In this document: piece by piece, positions 17,071 through 25,044 of the stretch | Layout: the number at the start of each line of letters is the position of its first letter | Position numbering within the stretch: the stretch's first letter is position 1 | Assembly: GCF_900141755.1 (NCBI RefSeq) | Contig: NZ_LT670844.1 | Coordinates: 5,428,501-5,492,500 of the forward strand | DNA: 64,000 nucleotides | Direction of reading: 5' to 3' | DNA from: Bradyrhizobium lablabi | Lineage (GTDB): Bacteria; Pseudomonadota; Alphaproteobacteria; Rhizobiales; Xanthobacteraceae | Position numbers and translations under genes: made by a program | The notes under the pieces: generated by a model | What the model saw: the letters and a program-made list of their open reading frames with translations, nothing else | What the model was told of the DNA's origin: nothing | The model's database searches: none

Positions 17071-17955
17071 TTATATACCCAAAATCCTGCGCGCGTTAGC
17101 TTTCAGTACCTTCGGCCTGATCTCGTCGCGGATCTCGAGTTTGGCAAAATCCGACAGCCAGCGGTCGGGCGTGATCACCGGCCAGTCCGAGCCGAACAGC
17201 ATCTTGTCCTGCAGGATCGAGTTGATGTAGCGCACCAAAATCGGCGGAAAATATTTCGGCGACCAGCCGGAGAGGTCGATATAGACATTCGGCTTGTGAG
17301 TCGCGACCGACAGCGCCTCTTCCTGCCAGGGGAAGGAGGGATGCGCGAGGATGATCTTGAGGTCGGGGAAATCCGCCGCGACGTCGTCCATGTACATCGG
17401 GTTGGAATATTTCAAGCGCATCCCCATGCCGCCCGGCATGCCGCTGCCGACGCCGGTCTGGCCGGTGTGAAACAGCGCGATCGCACCGCCCTCGTTGATC
17501 GCCTCATACAGCGGATAGGCCATGCGATCGTTCGGATAAAAGCCCTGCATGGTCGGATGGAATTTGAAGCCGCGGACGCCGTACTCCTCGATCAGCTTGC
17601 GCGCCTCGCGCACGCCGAGTTTGCCCTTGTGCGGATCGATGCTGACGAAGGGGATCAGCACGTCGAGATTTTCGGATGCGACTTCCAGCATCTCGTAATT
17701 GTTGTAGCGGCGGAATCCAGTCTCGCGCTCGGCATCGACCGGGAAGATCACCGCGGCGATTTTCTTCGAGCGATAATAGGCCGCGGTTTCCGGCACCGTC
17801 GGCGGGTGCTTGTGCGGCGACTTGAAATAGTCGGCCATCTGCGCCTGGAAGTCGTCATAACCGTCGTCGCCATGCATGCCGCAGGGCTCTTCGGCGTGGG
17901 TGTGGATGTCGATCGCCACGACGTCTTCGATATTGGGCAATTTCAATTTTGTCAT
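17071..17955 (-). CDS. Amidohydrolase family protein (decarboxylase/hydratase-like)
   Basis: A 294-residue TIM-barrel metallo-enzyme of the ACMSD/gamma-resorcylate decarboxylase type. The metal motif DIHTHAEEP lies near the N-terminus, GFKFHPTMQGF and ALFHTGQTG follow, LAHPSFPW supplies another ligand histidine, and FGSDWP the late aspartate. The frame runs to 18024, but ATG 17955 starts the fold. It is divergent from two MaoC-type hydratases and upstream of the HAD gene, suggesting a catabolic module for aromatic or branched acids. The substrate is not known. Confidence 0.85.
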   Translation of the reverse strand: MTKLKLPNIEDVVAIDIHTHAEEPCGMHGDDGYDDFQAQMADYFKSPHKHPPTVPETAAYYRSKKIAAVIFPVDAERETGFRRYNNYEMLEVASENLDVLIPFVSIDPHKGKLGVREARKLIEEYGVRGFKFHPTMQGFYPNDRMAYPLYEAINEGGAIALFHTGQTGVGSGMPGGMGMRLKYSNPMYMDDVAADFPDLKIILAHPSFPWQEEALSVATHKPNVYIDLSGWSPKYFPPILVRYINSILQDKMLFGSDWPVITPDRWLSDFAKLEIRDEIRPKVLKANARRILGI

Positions 17956-17975
17956 TTTTGGTTCCCGACGGCCGC

Positions 17976-18010
17976 TTGACTGTACAGTCTGAAAATTGAT
18001 TATACCATAT
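17976..18010. promoter_or_regulatory. Divergent promoter with perfect 12-bp palindrome
   Basis: GACTGTACAGTC (17978-17989) is a perfect palindrome overlapping a TTGACT -35-like box (17976-17981). A second, looser inverted repeat follows, TTGATTATA-CCA-TATAACAA, reaching about 18015 and covering a TTATAC -10-like box. It lies between the amidohydrolase and the MaoC genes, so a dimeric repressor could control both. Confidence 0.55.
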
Positions 18011-18047
18011 AACAAATTTAACAAGACCGCGGAAACGGGAGGATGAG

Positions 18048-18524
18048 ATGGCGCAGGCGGAAGCCTTCGAGACCGACTTCTGGAAACACGCCAATCTGCG
18101 GAAAGTGTGGGACGACATCATCCCCGGCGAGCCGCGCAAGACTATTCCCTACACGCTGACGCGGGAAGCGATCGAATTGTATTGCAAGGCGGTCGGCGAG
18201 GATCACCCGATCTATTTCGACGAGGCCTACGCCAAGACCACGCGCTATGGCGGGTTGATCGCGCCGCCCTCGATCCACATCCTCTTGATGTTTTCCTGCA
18301 CGCCGGCCGACGACTGGATGCGCAGTCCAGGCACCGTCAATGCCGGGCAATCCTGGAGCTACAACATTCCGGCGCGACCTAATGACGTGATTACGCTGCA
18401 GGCGCGCGCGCTCGACAAGTTCATCAAGCGCGAGCGGCTGTTCGTGGTGCACGACAATGTCTTCTTCAACCAGCACGGCGAAGTGATCTGTTCCGGCCGC
18501 GGCTGGACCATCCGGCCGCAGTGA
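18048..18524 (+). CDS. MaoC-like dehydratase, N-terminal (FAS1 DH-type) subunit
   Basis: 158 residues with a hot-dog fold. YTLTREAIELYCKAVGEDHP and YFDEAYAKTTRYGGLIAPPS match the N-terminal half-fold seen in two-subunit R-hydratases. AACGGGAGGATGAG provides a strong Shine-Dalgarno before ATG 18048. It is followed 7 bases later by a second hydratase, so the two probably form a heterodimeric enoyl-CoA hydratase acting in acyl-CoA degradation. Confidence 0.88.
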   Translation: MAQAEAFETDFWKHANLRKVWDDIIPGEPRKTIPYTLTREAIELYCKAVGEDHPIYFDEAYAKTTRYGGLIAPPSIHILLMFSCTPADDWMRSPGTVNAGQSWSYNIPARPNDVITLQARALDKFIKRERLFVVHDNVFFNQHGEVICSGRGWTIRPQ

Positions 18525-18531
18525 GGGCATC

Positions 18532-18966
18532 ATGACAACGACGTTTGAAGACCTGAAGGCCGGCGACGCGATCGAGGGTCCGACTTTCGCGGTCAGCCGC
18601 GAATCGATCCGGCTGTTTTGCGACGCGTCGCTCGATTACAACCCGCTGCATCTCGATGACGACTACATGAAGGGCAGTTTCGGCAAGACCAATTTCGGCG
18701 GCATCATCATGCACGGCATGAACAATTTTGGGCTGATCTCACGCATGATCACCGGCTGGGCCTATCCGCGAGGCGCCATTCACCGCCGCCTCGAAACGAG
18801 GTGGGTCAAGCCGGTCCGGCCGGGCGACACCATAAAGCCGACCGGGATCGTCACCTCGAAGCGGGCGACAGCAAAGTCGCGCTGGGTCCTGATCGACGTC
18901 ATGGTGCGCAACCAGGCGGGCGAGAAGGTCGCGACCGGCGAGGCCATGGTCGAGTTCCCGCATTAA
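18532..18966 (+). CDS. MaoC-like dehydratase (R-specific enoyl-CoA hydratase type)
   Basis: 144 residues. The hydratase motif appears as DASLDYNPLHLDDDYMK (D..NPLH) with GGIIMHGMNNFGL following, containing the catalytic Asp and His of MaoC hydratases. It is co-transcribed with the preceding MaoC protein, the likely non-catalytic partner, and expected to hydrate trans-2-enoyl-CoA in the cytoplasm. Promoter and possible operator lie at 17976-18010. Confidence 0.9.
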   Translation: MTTTFEDLKAGDAIEGPTFAVSRESIRLFCDASLDYNPLHLDDDYMKGSFGKTNFGGIIMHGMNNFGLISRMITGWAYPRGAIHRRLETRWVKPVRPGDTIKPTGIVTSKRATAKSRWVLIDVMVRNQAGEKVATGEAMVEFPH

Positions 18967-19019
18967 CCCGGTGCGGTTCCCGTGGCCCGGCCAAATCGGC
19001 CCCAAAATGGCTGTTTGGA

Positions 19020-19048
19020 TTGACATTCGGCCGCTGCATGGCTTAGAA
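19020..19048 (+). promoter_or_regulatory. Sigma70-like promoter for L36
   Basis: TTGACA (19020-19025) is separated by 17 bases from TTAGAA (19043-19048), about 100 bases upstream of the L36 gene. Spacing and the perfect -35 box suggest a strong housekeeping promoter. Confidence 0.6.
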
Positions 19049-19149
19049 ACCGCGCGTCCCGGGCGGCGCGGCCGCCGGCGGGATGAAGCCCGTTTTGCCA
19101 TGTATTTCGGCCTGTCCAACACGGCCTTTCAAAGCATCAGGATTGTCCC

Positions 19150-19275
19150 ATGAAGGTCCGTAACTCGCTGAAATCGCTGCGTGGTCGCCATCGCAACAAC
19201 CGTCTGGTCCGCCGCAAGGGCCGGGTCTATGTGATCAACAAGGTCCAGCGCCGCTTCAAGGCGCGCCAGGGTTGA
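19150..19275 (+). CDS. rpmJ: 50S ribosomal protein L36
   Basis: 41 codons: [20 protein letters not shown] then a basic tail ending RRFKARQG. This is the short L36 form typical of alphaproteobacteria. It lacks the four zinc-ligand Cys/His residues of the C+ form, so it belongs to the zinc-independent type. L36 joins the large subunit late in assembly. It is monocistronic here, as is usual outside the str/spc operon in this lineage, and follows a good promoter. It is too short for most ORF callers. Confidence 0.96.
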   Translation: MKVRNSLKSLRGRHRNNRLVRRKGRVYVINKVQRRFKARQG

Positions 19276-19397
19276 TACAAGGCTGAATCGGGCCTGATTC
19301 CGGCTCGCTCGAGGTTTCCACGAAAATTCTGGGCCTTCACGGGTCTTTGACGCCGTTGCTGCTTTGCAGCGCGTTTTTCCGCGTCTAGACTTTGGCC

Positions 19398-20045
19398 ATG
19401 GCATCAAGATTCCCTCGCGCGCGCGACGGCCTGACCGCAATCCTCTTCACGGTGATGATAGCGGCTGTGCCGGCCTTGGCCTTTGCGCAGGACCCGCACG
19501 CTGCCCCGTCCCGGAAAAAGCCGCCGGAAGCACCCAGCAAGCTGCCGAAGGTCGGCGCTGACAAGACCAAAGGCCTGGATTTCCTGTTCGGTGCGCTGAA
19601 GGCCGCGCCCGATGAGGACAGCGCCAAGCATGTCGAGGCGCGGATCTGGGCGATCTGGATGCAGACCCCGAGCGATACCGCGGCGCTATTGATGTTGCGC
19701 GCCAAGGCCGCGATGGAAGCCCAGCAGATGGAAATCGCGCTGAAGCTGCTCGATGCCGTGGTCAAGCTGCGGCCCGATTATGTCGAGGCCTGGAACCGGC
19801 GCGCGACGCTGTATTATTTGCAGAACGATTACGCCCATTCGCTTCAGGATATCGAGCAGGTCCTGGTTCGCGAGCCCCGTCATTTCGGCGCGCTGGCCGG
19901 CCTTGGTATGATCATGCAGGACTTAGGCGACGACAAGCGCGCGCTGGACGCCTTCCGCAAGGCCCTCGCGATCAACCCGCATCTCGAGAAGGTGCCGGAA
20001 CTGGTCAAATCCCTCAGCGAAAAGGTCGAAGGCCGCGATATCTGA
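19398..20045 (+). CDS. Secreted tetratricopeptide repeat protein
   Basis: About 215 residues. A signal peptide (RDGLTAILFTVMIAAVPALA, then FAQ) suggests periplasmic location. The mature part contains about three TPR-like helical pairs: LRAKAAMEAQQMEIALKLLD; AWNRRATLYYLQNDYAHSLQ; AGLGMIMQDLGDDKRALDAF. TPRs are protein-interaction scaffolds; the partner is unknown. ATG 19398 is preferred over TTG 19392. The gene ends just before a short tandem repeat. Confidence 0.82.
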   Translation: MASRFPRARDGLTAILFTVMIAAVPALAFAQDPHAAPSRKKPPEAPSKLPKVGADKTKGLDFLFGALKAAPDEDSAKHVEARIWAIWMQTPSDTAALLMLRAKAAMEAQQMEIALKLLDAVVKLRPDYVEAWNRRATLYYLQNDYAHSLQDIEQVLVREPRHFGALAGLGMIMQDLGDDKRALDAFRKALAINPHLEKVPELVKSLSEKVEGRDI

Positions 20046-20058
20046 TCGCTCTTTGATC

Positions 20059-20109
20059 GATCCGATGCTGTTCGATCCCATGCTGTTCGATCCGATGCTG
20101 TTCGATCAG
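20059..20109 (+). repeat. Tandem 15-bp repeat after the TPR gene
   Basis: Three units of GATCCGATGCTGTTC, the middle one with one change (GATCCCATGCTGTTC), followed by a partial GATCAG. It begins 14 bases after the TPR stop codon. No coding function is evident. Confidence 0.75.
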
Positions 20110-20177
20110 AGTCCTGATCTCTCCGCCGCCGTTAGCACTTCGCGCGAACAAAACGCGTCAAAACAAAGCTCTCACGC

Positions 20178-20204
20178 ATCGGTTCTGGTCCCGTCAGAAC
20201 CGAT
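20178..20204. terminator. Strong hairpin between convergent genes
   Basis: ATCGGTTCTG and CAGAACCGAT pair perfectly (10 bp) around a 7-base loop, between the TPR gene (+) and the small minus-strand gene. It could end either transcript, but there is no long T run on either side. Confidence 0.5.
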
Positions 20205-20211
20205 CGCGGCC

Positions 20212-20394
20212 CTAGTGCAGCGCGTTACTGCCGCGCTCGAACGGCCCGCCAAGGGCCACCGCTGCGTAAAGCTGCAAAAGTTCCGCCTCGAGCTGCTCGT
20301 TGACCAACAGCAGCGCCTTCAGCGCACCGTGCAGGTCGCCATTGCAGCTCGCCACAATCTCGTCGATGGCGGCTTCACTCGGTCTGGAAGTCAT
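20212..20394 (-). CDS. Small conserved-looking protein, unknown
   Basis: 60 residues from ATG 20394: MTSRPSEAAIDEIVASCNGD, then HGALKALLLVNEQLEAEL and a short tail. It is largely helical by composition, with no membrane segment or signal. The regular heptad-like leucines (LKALLLVNEQLEAELLQLY) suggest a coiled coil or dimer. I recognise the sequence style as a Bradyrhizobium hypothetical without known function. A frame continues to 20421. Confidence 0.6.
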   Translation of the reverse strand: MTSRPSEAAIDEIVASCNGDLHGALKALLLVNEQLEAELLQLYAAVALGGPFERGSNALH

Positions 20395-20694
20395 CGAAAA
20401 TCTCCAATTGTCCCGTAACATAACGTTGAGCGCCCGATCTGCGTTCCTGTGGATAATGTGGATAGGTCGGGCGATGACAACCTCGATGGCTCCGCGCTCG
20501 TCCGATCGCCACAGTGCCGATCCCGGTTATATAAAGTTGCCGATGACGGCTATATGAAGGCACCTGCATGAGGGGCGGGAAAACCTATCCGTTTTGGGTA
20601 TTCTGATCGCGAAACCGCCTCTGGTGGCGTCACGAAACCGCACCCGCTGTAGCTCCGTAACTTGCTTGTGCCCCAACTCATCCGGACCTTGCAC

Positions 20695-21657
20695 ATGATA
20701 GCAATCATCCTCGTGGCGGCGCTGGCTTTCCTGGCGCTGGTCACGCAGGCCGGTGTGCTTGCCGTGCAGCGCGCTTTTCCCGCGCAAGGCCAGTCGATCG
20801 AGGTTGATGGCGCAACACTGAACGTCCTCGAACTCGGCCCGCACGATGGCGCCGGCCCGCCCATCGTGATGATTCATGGCGCGAGTTCAAATCTCGAAGC
20901 GATGCGGCAACCGCTGGGCGAACTGCTCGCCAAAATGCATCGCGTGATCCTGATCGATCGTCCCGGGCATGGCTGGAGCACGCGTGCGCGTCTGGAGGAT
21001 TCCACGCCGGCGATCCAGGGCAGGATGATCAATCAGGCACTGACAAAACTCGGCGTCGGCCCTGGCATCCTCGTCGTCCATTCCTGGGCCGGCGCGCTCG
21101 GCGCGCAGATGGCGCTCGATTATCCCAAGCGCGTTGCGGGCCTGGTGATGCTGGCGCCGGTCGCTTATCCGTGGCCCGGCGGCGTTGGCTGGTACAACAA
21201 GCTCGTCACCACGCCCGTGATCGGCCCGCTGCTCGCCTACACTATCACGCTTCCGCTCGGCTATTTCCTCGCAGAGCGTGGGGCCCGCGGCGTGTTCCTG
21301 CCGCAGACCATGCCGGAAAATTATGTCAGCGATACCGCCACGCCATTATTGCTGCGCCCGCGAGAATTCCTCGCCAATGCCTGGGACCTCGTCACGCTGA
21401 AAACGGCGGTCAAAGCGCAGGCGTCGCGCTATGCCGAGATCAGCGCACCGACGGTCGTGATTTCGGGCGACGTCGACAAGACGGTGTCGACCAACATCCA
21501 TTCGCGGCCGTTCGCAATCACCGCGCCGCACGCGAAACTGATCGTGCTGCCGGGTGTCGGCCACATGGTCCAGAATGCGGCACCCGAGCTTGTGACGAGC
21601 GAGATCGAGGCCATGATCGGCAAGCTCACGCGCGGCACGGCAGCCGCGGCGAACTAG
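20695..21657 (+). CDS. Membrane-anchored alpha/beta hydrolase
   Basis: About 320 residues. An N-terminal hydrophobic helix (IAIILVAALAFLALVTQAGV) acts as signal anchor. The alpha/beta hydrolase core shows IVMIHGASSN (oxyanion loop), LIDRPGHGWS, and the nucleophile elbow VHSWAG, with VISGDVDKTV carrying the acid and PGVGHMVQ the catalytic His. The frame opens at TTG 20662 or GTG 20668; ATG 20695 starts the anchor. An esterase or lipase-like activity is expected. Its substrate is unknown. Confidence 0.8.
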   Translation: MIAIILVAALAFLALVTQAGVLAVQRAFPAQGQSIEVDGATLNVLELGPHDGAGPPIVMIHGASSNLEAMRQPLGELLAKMHRVILIDRPGHGWSTRARLEDSTPAIQGRMINQALTKLGVGPGILVVHSWAGALGAQMALDYPKRVAGLVMLAPVAYPWPGGVGWYNKLVTTPVIGPLLAYTITLPLGYFLAERGARGVFLPQTMPENYVSDTATPLLLRPREFLANAWDLVTLKTAVKAQASRYAEISAPTVVISGDVDKTVSTNIHSRPFAITAPHAKLIVLPGVGHMVQNAAPELVTSEIEAMIGKLTRGTAAAAN

Positions 21658-21662
21658 TTCCT

Positions 21663-21752
21663 CGTCATGCCCGGGCTTGTCCCGGGCATCCACGTCTTGC
21701 CGGTATCGCCGCAAGAAAGACGTGGATGGCCGGGACAAGCCCGGCCATGACG
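21663..21752. repeat. Palindromic intergenic repeat (CGTCATGCCCGGGC family)
   Basis: Outer arms CGTCATGCCCGGGCTTGTCC and its near-complement at 21732-21752 enclose an inner CACGTCTT / AAGACGTG stem. It lies after the hydrolase stop and may act as a transcript end. I recognise it as a common dispersed rhizobial repeat, from memory. Confidence 0.7.
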
Positions 21753-21780
21753 TGGAAGGGCCGCAACCAGTCAGCAATCT

Positions 21781-22050
21781 TCACTCGTGCGCCGACGCCG
21801 TTGCCGGGTGTGGGGCAGCCTCAGCTTCCGCCAGGCACTTCGTGATATGGGCGATCCGATCCCTAGGCAGCACTTTGGCCACATCGGCCTGGTGCGCGCA
21901 TTCGCGCTGCCTGATTTGCTCGGCACGGCGCGCTTCCGCCGCCTCACGATACTCGGGAGCAACGGCATTCGGATCGACCAGCTTTTGGGCGAAGGCCGGC
22001 CCGCTCAATGCCAACGCCACGACAAAAGTCATTCGCCAAAATGATTTCAA
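21781..22050 (-). CDS. Small secreted protein with a PsiF-like cysteine pair
   Basis: 89 residues. An N-terminal signal peptide (MKSFWRMTFVVALALSGPAF then AQ) is followed by RECAHQADVAKVLPRDRI and HITKCLAEAE, two cysteines about 23 residues apart in a pattern like a PsiF repeat. It is probably periplasmic with a disulfide. No enzymatic motif is seen. It lies on the same strand as the cytochrome c gene, 182 bases downstream of it. Confidence 0.6.
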   Translation of the reverse strand: MKSFWRMTFVVALALSGPAFAQKLVDPNAVAPEYREAAEARRAEQIRQRECAHQADVAKVLPRDRIAHITKCLAEAEAAPHPATASAHE

Positions 22051-22193
22051 AATAATCCCCCTTATGAAACAACCTCCATCATTGGCCTCCGTGATGAGGC
22101 CGGCTAGGCAATTCTAGTCCGGCCTTGGTCGGATGCCTATGAACCAAATCACACCTCCACCGGTGGAAGGGGGATGGCTTCCGCTCGTCTCGA

Positions 22194-22210
22194 CCCCGCA
22201 AAGTGCGGGG
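22194..22210. terminator. Short GC hairpin downstream of cytochrome c
   Basis: CCCCGCA and TGCGGGG pair perfectly around AAG, 22 bases beyond the cytochrome c stop on the minus strand. It lacks a T run, so the role is tentative. Confidence 0.35.
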
Positions 22211-22232
22211 CGAGGGAGCGACGGCAATCTGG

Positions 22233-22625
22233 TTACTTCGTCTTGCCGTCCTTGTCGTATTGCGAAATGAAGGCCCAGAGGTCGTTGACCTCCTTTTCGT
22301 TCTTGATGCCGGCGAAGGCCATTTTGGTGCCGGGAATCTTTGCTTTCGGGTCCTTGATGTATTCCTTGAACTGGGCCTCGTTCCAGGTGATGCCGGAATT
22401 CTTGTTGGCATCCGAATAGGAATAGCCGTCGGCGGTGCCGGACTTGCGGCCGTCAAGGCCGTTGAGCTCGGGGCCGACCTTGTTCTTGGCGCCTTCGCCG
22501 ATCGAATGGCAGGCCATGCATTTGTTGAACGAGGTCTTGCCAGCCGCGACGTCCTGCGCCAGGGCCGCGGATGCCGCCGCCGATGATAGAATGACGACCA
22601 GCGCGCTCAGTGCCAAATTTTTCAT
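22233..22625 (-). CDS. Class I cytochrome c
   Basis: 130 residues. The signal peptide ends near AAASAALAQ. The mature part has the heme attachment motif CMACH, with GPELNGLDGRKSG and a C-terminal methionine region (PGTKMAFAGI) for the sixth ligand, typical of small cytochrome c2/c550 electron carriers. It should work in the periplasm between the bc1 complex and oxidases or dehydrogenases. It is divergent from glcD; a direct functional link to glycolate oxidase is possible but not shown. Confidence 0.93.
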   Translation of the reverse strand: MKNLALSALVVILSSAAASAALAQDVAAGKTSFNKCMACHSIGEGAKNKVGPELNGLDGRKSGTADGYSYSDANKNSGITWNEAQFKEYIKDPKAKIPGTKMAFAGIKNEKEVNDLWAFISQYDKDGKTK

Positions 22626-22880
22626 GGTGTGCTCTTGGTGGGTTTTGGAGAGGGGGGCGACGGTGCCGCCGCCGTTGTGACACGGCGGCCTCAGTGTCTA
22701 CAAGCCGCGAAATGGTTCCAGGTTTCATCGATCATCCCCATAACATTGGTGATGGCCGGCATTCCCGGTCGGTCACTCTTTGGTGAGCTACCCAAAACGG
22801 TCCGGACGTGCTTGATTTGCCACCAGAAATCGGCGAGCGAATGCGCTCGCGGCCCGCGAGCTCCTGTCGGAGAAAAACCC

Positions 22881-24374
22881 ATGACCATCATGATGCCCGC
22901 TTCCGACCAGGCCGTCCTCGACCGCCGCGATGAAATCGTCGCAGCACTGCGCGCGATCGTGCCGGGCGAGGGTGTGATCGACAGCCCCGCCGAAATGCTG
23001 CCTTACGAATCCGATGGTCTGATGGCTTATCGGCAACCGCCGATGGTCGTGGTGCTGCCGGACACCACCGAACAGGTATCGAAGGTCCTCAAATTTTGCT
23101 TCGAGCAGGGCATCAAGGTGGTGCCGCGCGGCTCCGGCACGTCGCTGTCCGGCGGCGCGCTGCCGCTCGCCGATGGCGTGCTGCTCGGCTTGGGCAAATT
23201 CAAGCGCATCCGCGAGATCGACTTTGACAACCGCGTGGTGGTGACCGAGCCCGGCGTGACCAATCTCGCCATCAGCCAGGCGGTGGCGCATGCCGGTTTT
23301 TACTACGCGCCCGATCCATCGTCGCAGATCGCCTGCTCGATCGGCGGCAATGTGGCGGAAAATTCCGGCGGCGTGCACTGCCTGAAATACGGCATGACCA
23401 CCAACAACGTGCTCGGCTGCGAGATCGTGCTGATCACGGGCGAAGTCATCCGCGTCGGCGGCAAATCCGCTGAGAACTCCGGCTACGATCTGATGGGGAT
23501 CATCACCGGCTCCGAAGGCCTGCTCGGCGTCATCACCGAGATCACGGTGCGGATCCTGCAGAAGCCGGAGACGGCACGCGCGCTGATGGTCGGATTTGCC
23601 CAGGTCGAGGCGGCCGGCGAATGCGTGGCGCGGATCATCGGCAATGGCATCATTCCGGGCGGCATGGAGATGATGGACAGGCCGGCGATCCACGCCGCGG
23701 AGGCTTTTGTCCATGCCGGCTATCCGCTCGACGTCGAGGCGCTGCTGATCATCGAGCTCGATGGTCCCGGCGTCGAGGTCGATGAACTGATCGGCCGCGT
23801 CGAGGCGATCGCGCAAGGATGCGGCTCGACCTCGTGCCGGATTTCCAGTTCGGAGATGGAGCGCAATTTGTTCTGGGCCGGCCGCAAGGCGGCCTTTCCG
23901 GCGGTGGGGCGGATTTCGCCCGATTATCTCTGCATGGACGGCACCATCCCGCGCGGCAAACTGCCGGAAGCGCTTTCGCGCATCCGCGACCTCTCGGCCA
24001 AATACGATCTGCGCGTCGCCAACGTGTTCCATGCCGGCGACGGCAATCTGCATCCCCTGATCCTCTACGATGCCAACAAGCCCGGCGAGATGGAGCGCGC
24101 GGAAGCTTTCGGCGCCGACATCTTGCGCGTCTGCGTCGAACTCGGCGGCGTGCTCACCGGCGAGCACGGCGTCGGTATCGAAAAGCGCGATTTGATGCCG
24201 GAAATGTTCAGTGAGATCGATCTGAACCAGCAACAGCGGCTGAAATGCGCCTTCGACGCCCAGGGGCTGCTCAATCCGGGAAAAGTGTTTCCGACCCTGC
24301 ACCGTTGCGCGGAGCTCGGCCGCATGCACGTCCACGCCGGCAAGCTCGCGTTTCCCGAGCTGCCGCGGTTCTAG
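22881..24374 (+). CDS. glcD: Glycolate oxidase subunit GlcD (FAD-binding)
   Basis: 497 residues, matching the usual GlcD size. The FAD domain has the PRGSGTSLSGGALP loop and the conserved SSQIACSIGGNVAENSGG stretch; the C-terminal FAD-oxidase half includes FHAGDGNLHPLILYD and GEHGVGIEKRDL. It oxidises glycolate (or lactate) to glyoxylate together with GlcE and GlcF. GGAG lies about 9 bases before ATG 22881; the frame opens much earlier at 22629 but that is not supported. glcE and glcF come later, separated by a repeat and a minus-strand gene. Confidence 0.96.
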   Translation: MTIMMPASDQAVLDRRDEIVAALRAIVPGEGVIDSPAEMLPYESDGLMAYRQPPMVVVLPDTTEQVSKVLKFCFEQGIKVVPRGSGTSLSGGALPLADGVLLGLGKFKRIREIDFDNRVVVTEPGVTNLAISQAVAHAGFYYAPDPSSQIACSIGGNVAENSGGVHCLKYGMTTNNVLGCEIVLITGEVIRVGGKSAENSGYDLMGIITGSEGLLGVITEITVRILQKPETARALMVGFAQVEAAGECVARIIGNGIIPGGMEMMDRPAIHAAEAFVHAGYPLDVEALLIIELDGPGVEVDELIGRVEAIAQGCGSTSCRISSSEMERNLFWAGRKAAFPAVGRISPDYLCMDGTIPRGKLPEALSRIRDLSAKYDLRVANVFHAGDGNLHPLILYDANKPGEMERAEAFGADILRVCVELGGVLTGEHGVGIEKRDLMPEMFSEIDLNQQQRLKCAFDAQGLLNPGKVFPTLHRCAELGRMHVHAGKLAFPELPRF

Positions 24375-24411
24375 CCGAATGAGCTCACCTCAATTTCCAA
24401 TCGTCATACCC

Positions 24412-24559
24412 CGCTCTCCGCTCGTCATAGCCCGCGCAGGCGGGGTATCCAGTACTCCGCGCTGTCCAGGTTTATCTTCGACGCTTGTGGTTACTGGATC
24501 GTCCGCTGGAGCCTGTCATCGGGCGGCGCGGCGCGCCGACCCGGTGGCGGACGATGACA
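24412..24559. repeat. Dispersed repeat (CCCGCGCAGGCGGGGTATCC family)
   Basis: A roughly 148-bp unit whose internal parts (GCGCAGGCGGGGTATCCAGT, TTACTGGATC, CCGCTGGAGC, TGTCATCGGGCG) are nearly shared with 63577-63712. It has short inverted ends (CGTCAT near the start, ATGACAG near the end). It splits the glc genes. Confidence 0.7.
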
Positions 24560-24589
24560 GCGAAATGCGGACAGGCGACTGCGCAACCT

Positions 24590-24925
24590 TTACAGCAGCG
24601 CGTATTGCGCGCGTTCGCGCTTGGCGAGCAACGGCAACGCCTCGCCGGCAATATAGGTCTTGAAATGCGCACTCTCCTGATGCGCCTTGAAGGCGGCTTC
24701 GTCTTGAAACAGTTCGTAGAACAGGAACTGTGCGGGATTTTCTTTCGCCCTCGAAATCAGGAACAGTTTTGCGCCGGGTTCGCTTTGCGCCTCGGGCAGG
24801 AAGCGCGACAGGATATCGGCGATCCGGTCGGCTTGTCCCTCCCTCGCTTCCCATTGCGCGACGACCAACAATCCGCCGCCGCTGACGGCCTCGCTCACAC
24901 TCTTGTTGATTGCATATTGACCCAT
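24590..24925 (-). CDS. Antibiotic biosynthesis monooxygenase (ABM) domain protein
   Basis: 111 residues with the ferredoxin-like ABM fold: LLVVAQWEAREGQADRIADI, then FLFYELFQDEAAFKAHQESA and HFKTYIAGEALPLL. Family members (YgiN-like) act as quinol or small aromatic monooxygenases, usually as dimers without cofactor. It lies on the minus strand within the otherwise + strand glc region, and its start is about 120 bases from glcE. Its role there is unclear. Confidence 0.85.
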   Translation of the reverse strand: MGQYAINKSVSEAVSGGGLLVVAQWEAREGQADRIADILSRFLPEAQSEPGAKLFLISRAKENPAQFLFYELFQDEAAFKAHQESAHFKTYIAGEALPLLAKRERAQYALL

Positions 24926-25044
24926 GGTTCTTGCTCCGTGATTGACAGGTATAGTTCGATATAGGACGAATATTGTCTGAGATGTTTCGATAGTGGTCGA
25001 AGTGAGGATGTCGTGGGCGCTCGGGGAAACGTGAGAAGGACGGC

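Noticed and set aside
20053..20418. 121-codon + strand frame containing the DPMLF repeats
   Set aside because: The repeats are translated in frame, but the rest is a shadow of the minus-strand small gene and there is no start signal.
21663..21752. CRISPR-like or rho-independent terminator interpretation of palindromes
   Set aside because: There are no evenly spaced direct repeats with unique spacers, and matching copies elsewhere identify these as dispersed repeats.
22788..24335. 515-codon antisense frame opposite glcD
   Set aside because: Composition (many His, Asp, Arg) and exact overlap with a well-supported gene mark it as a shadow.
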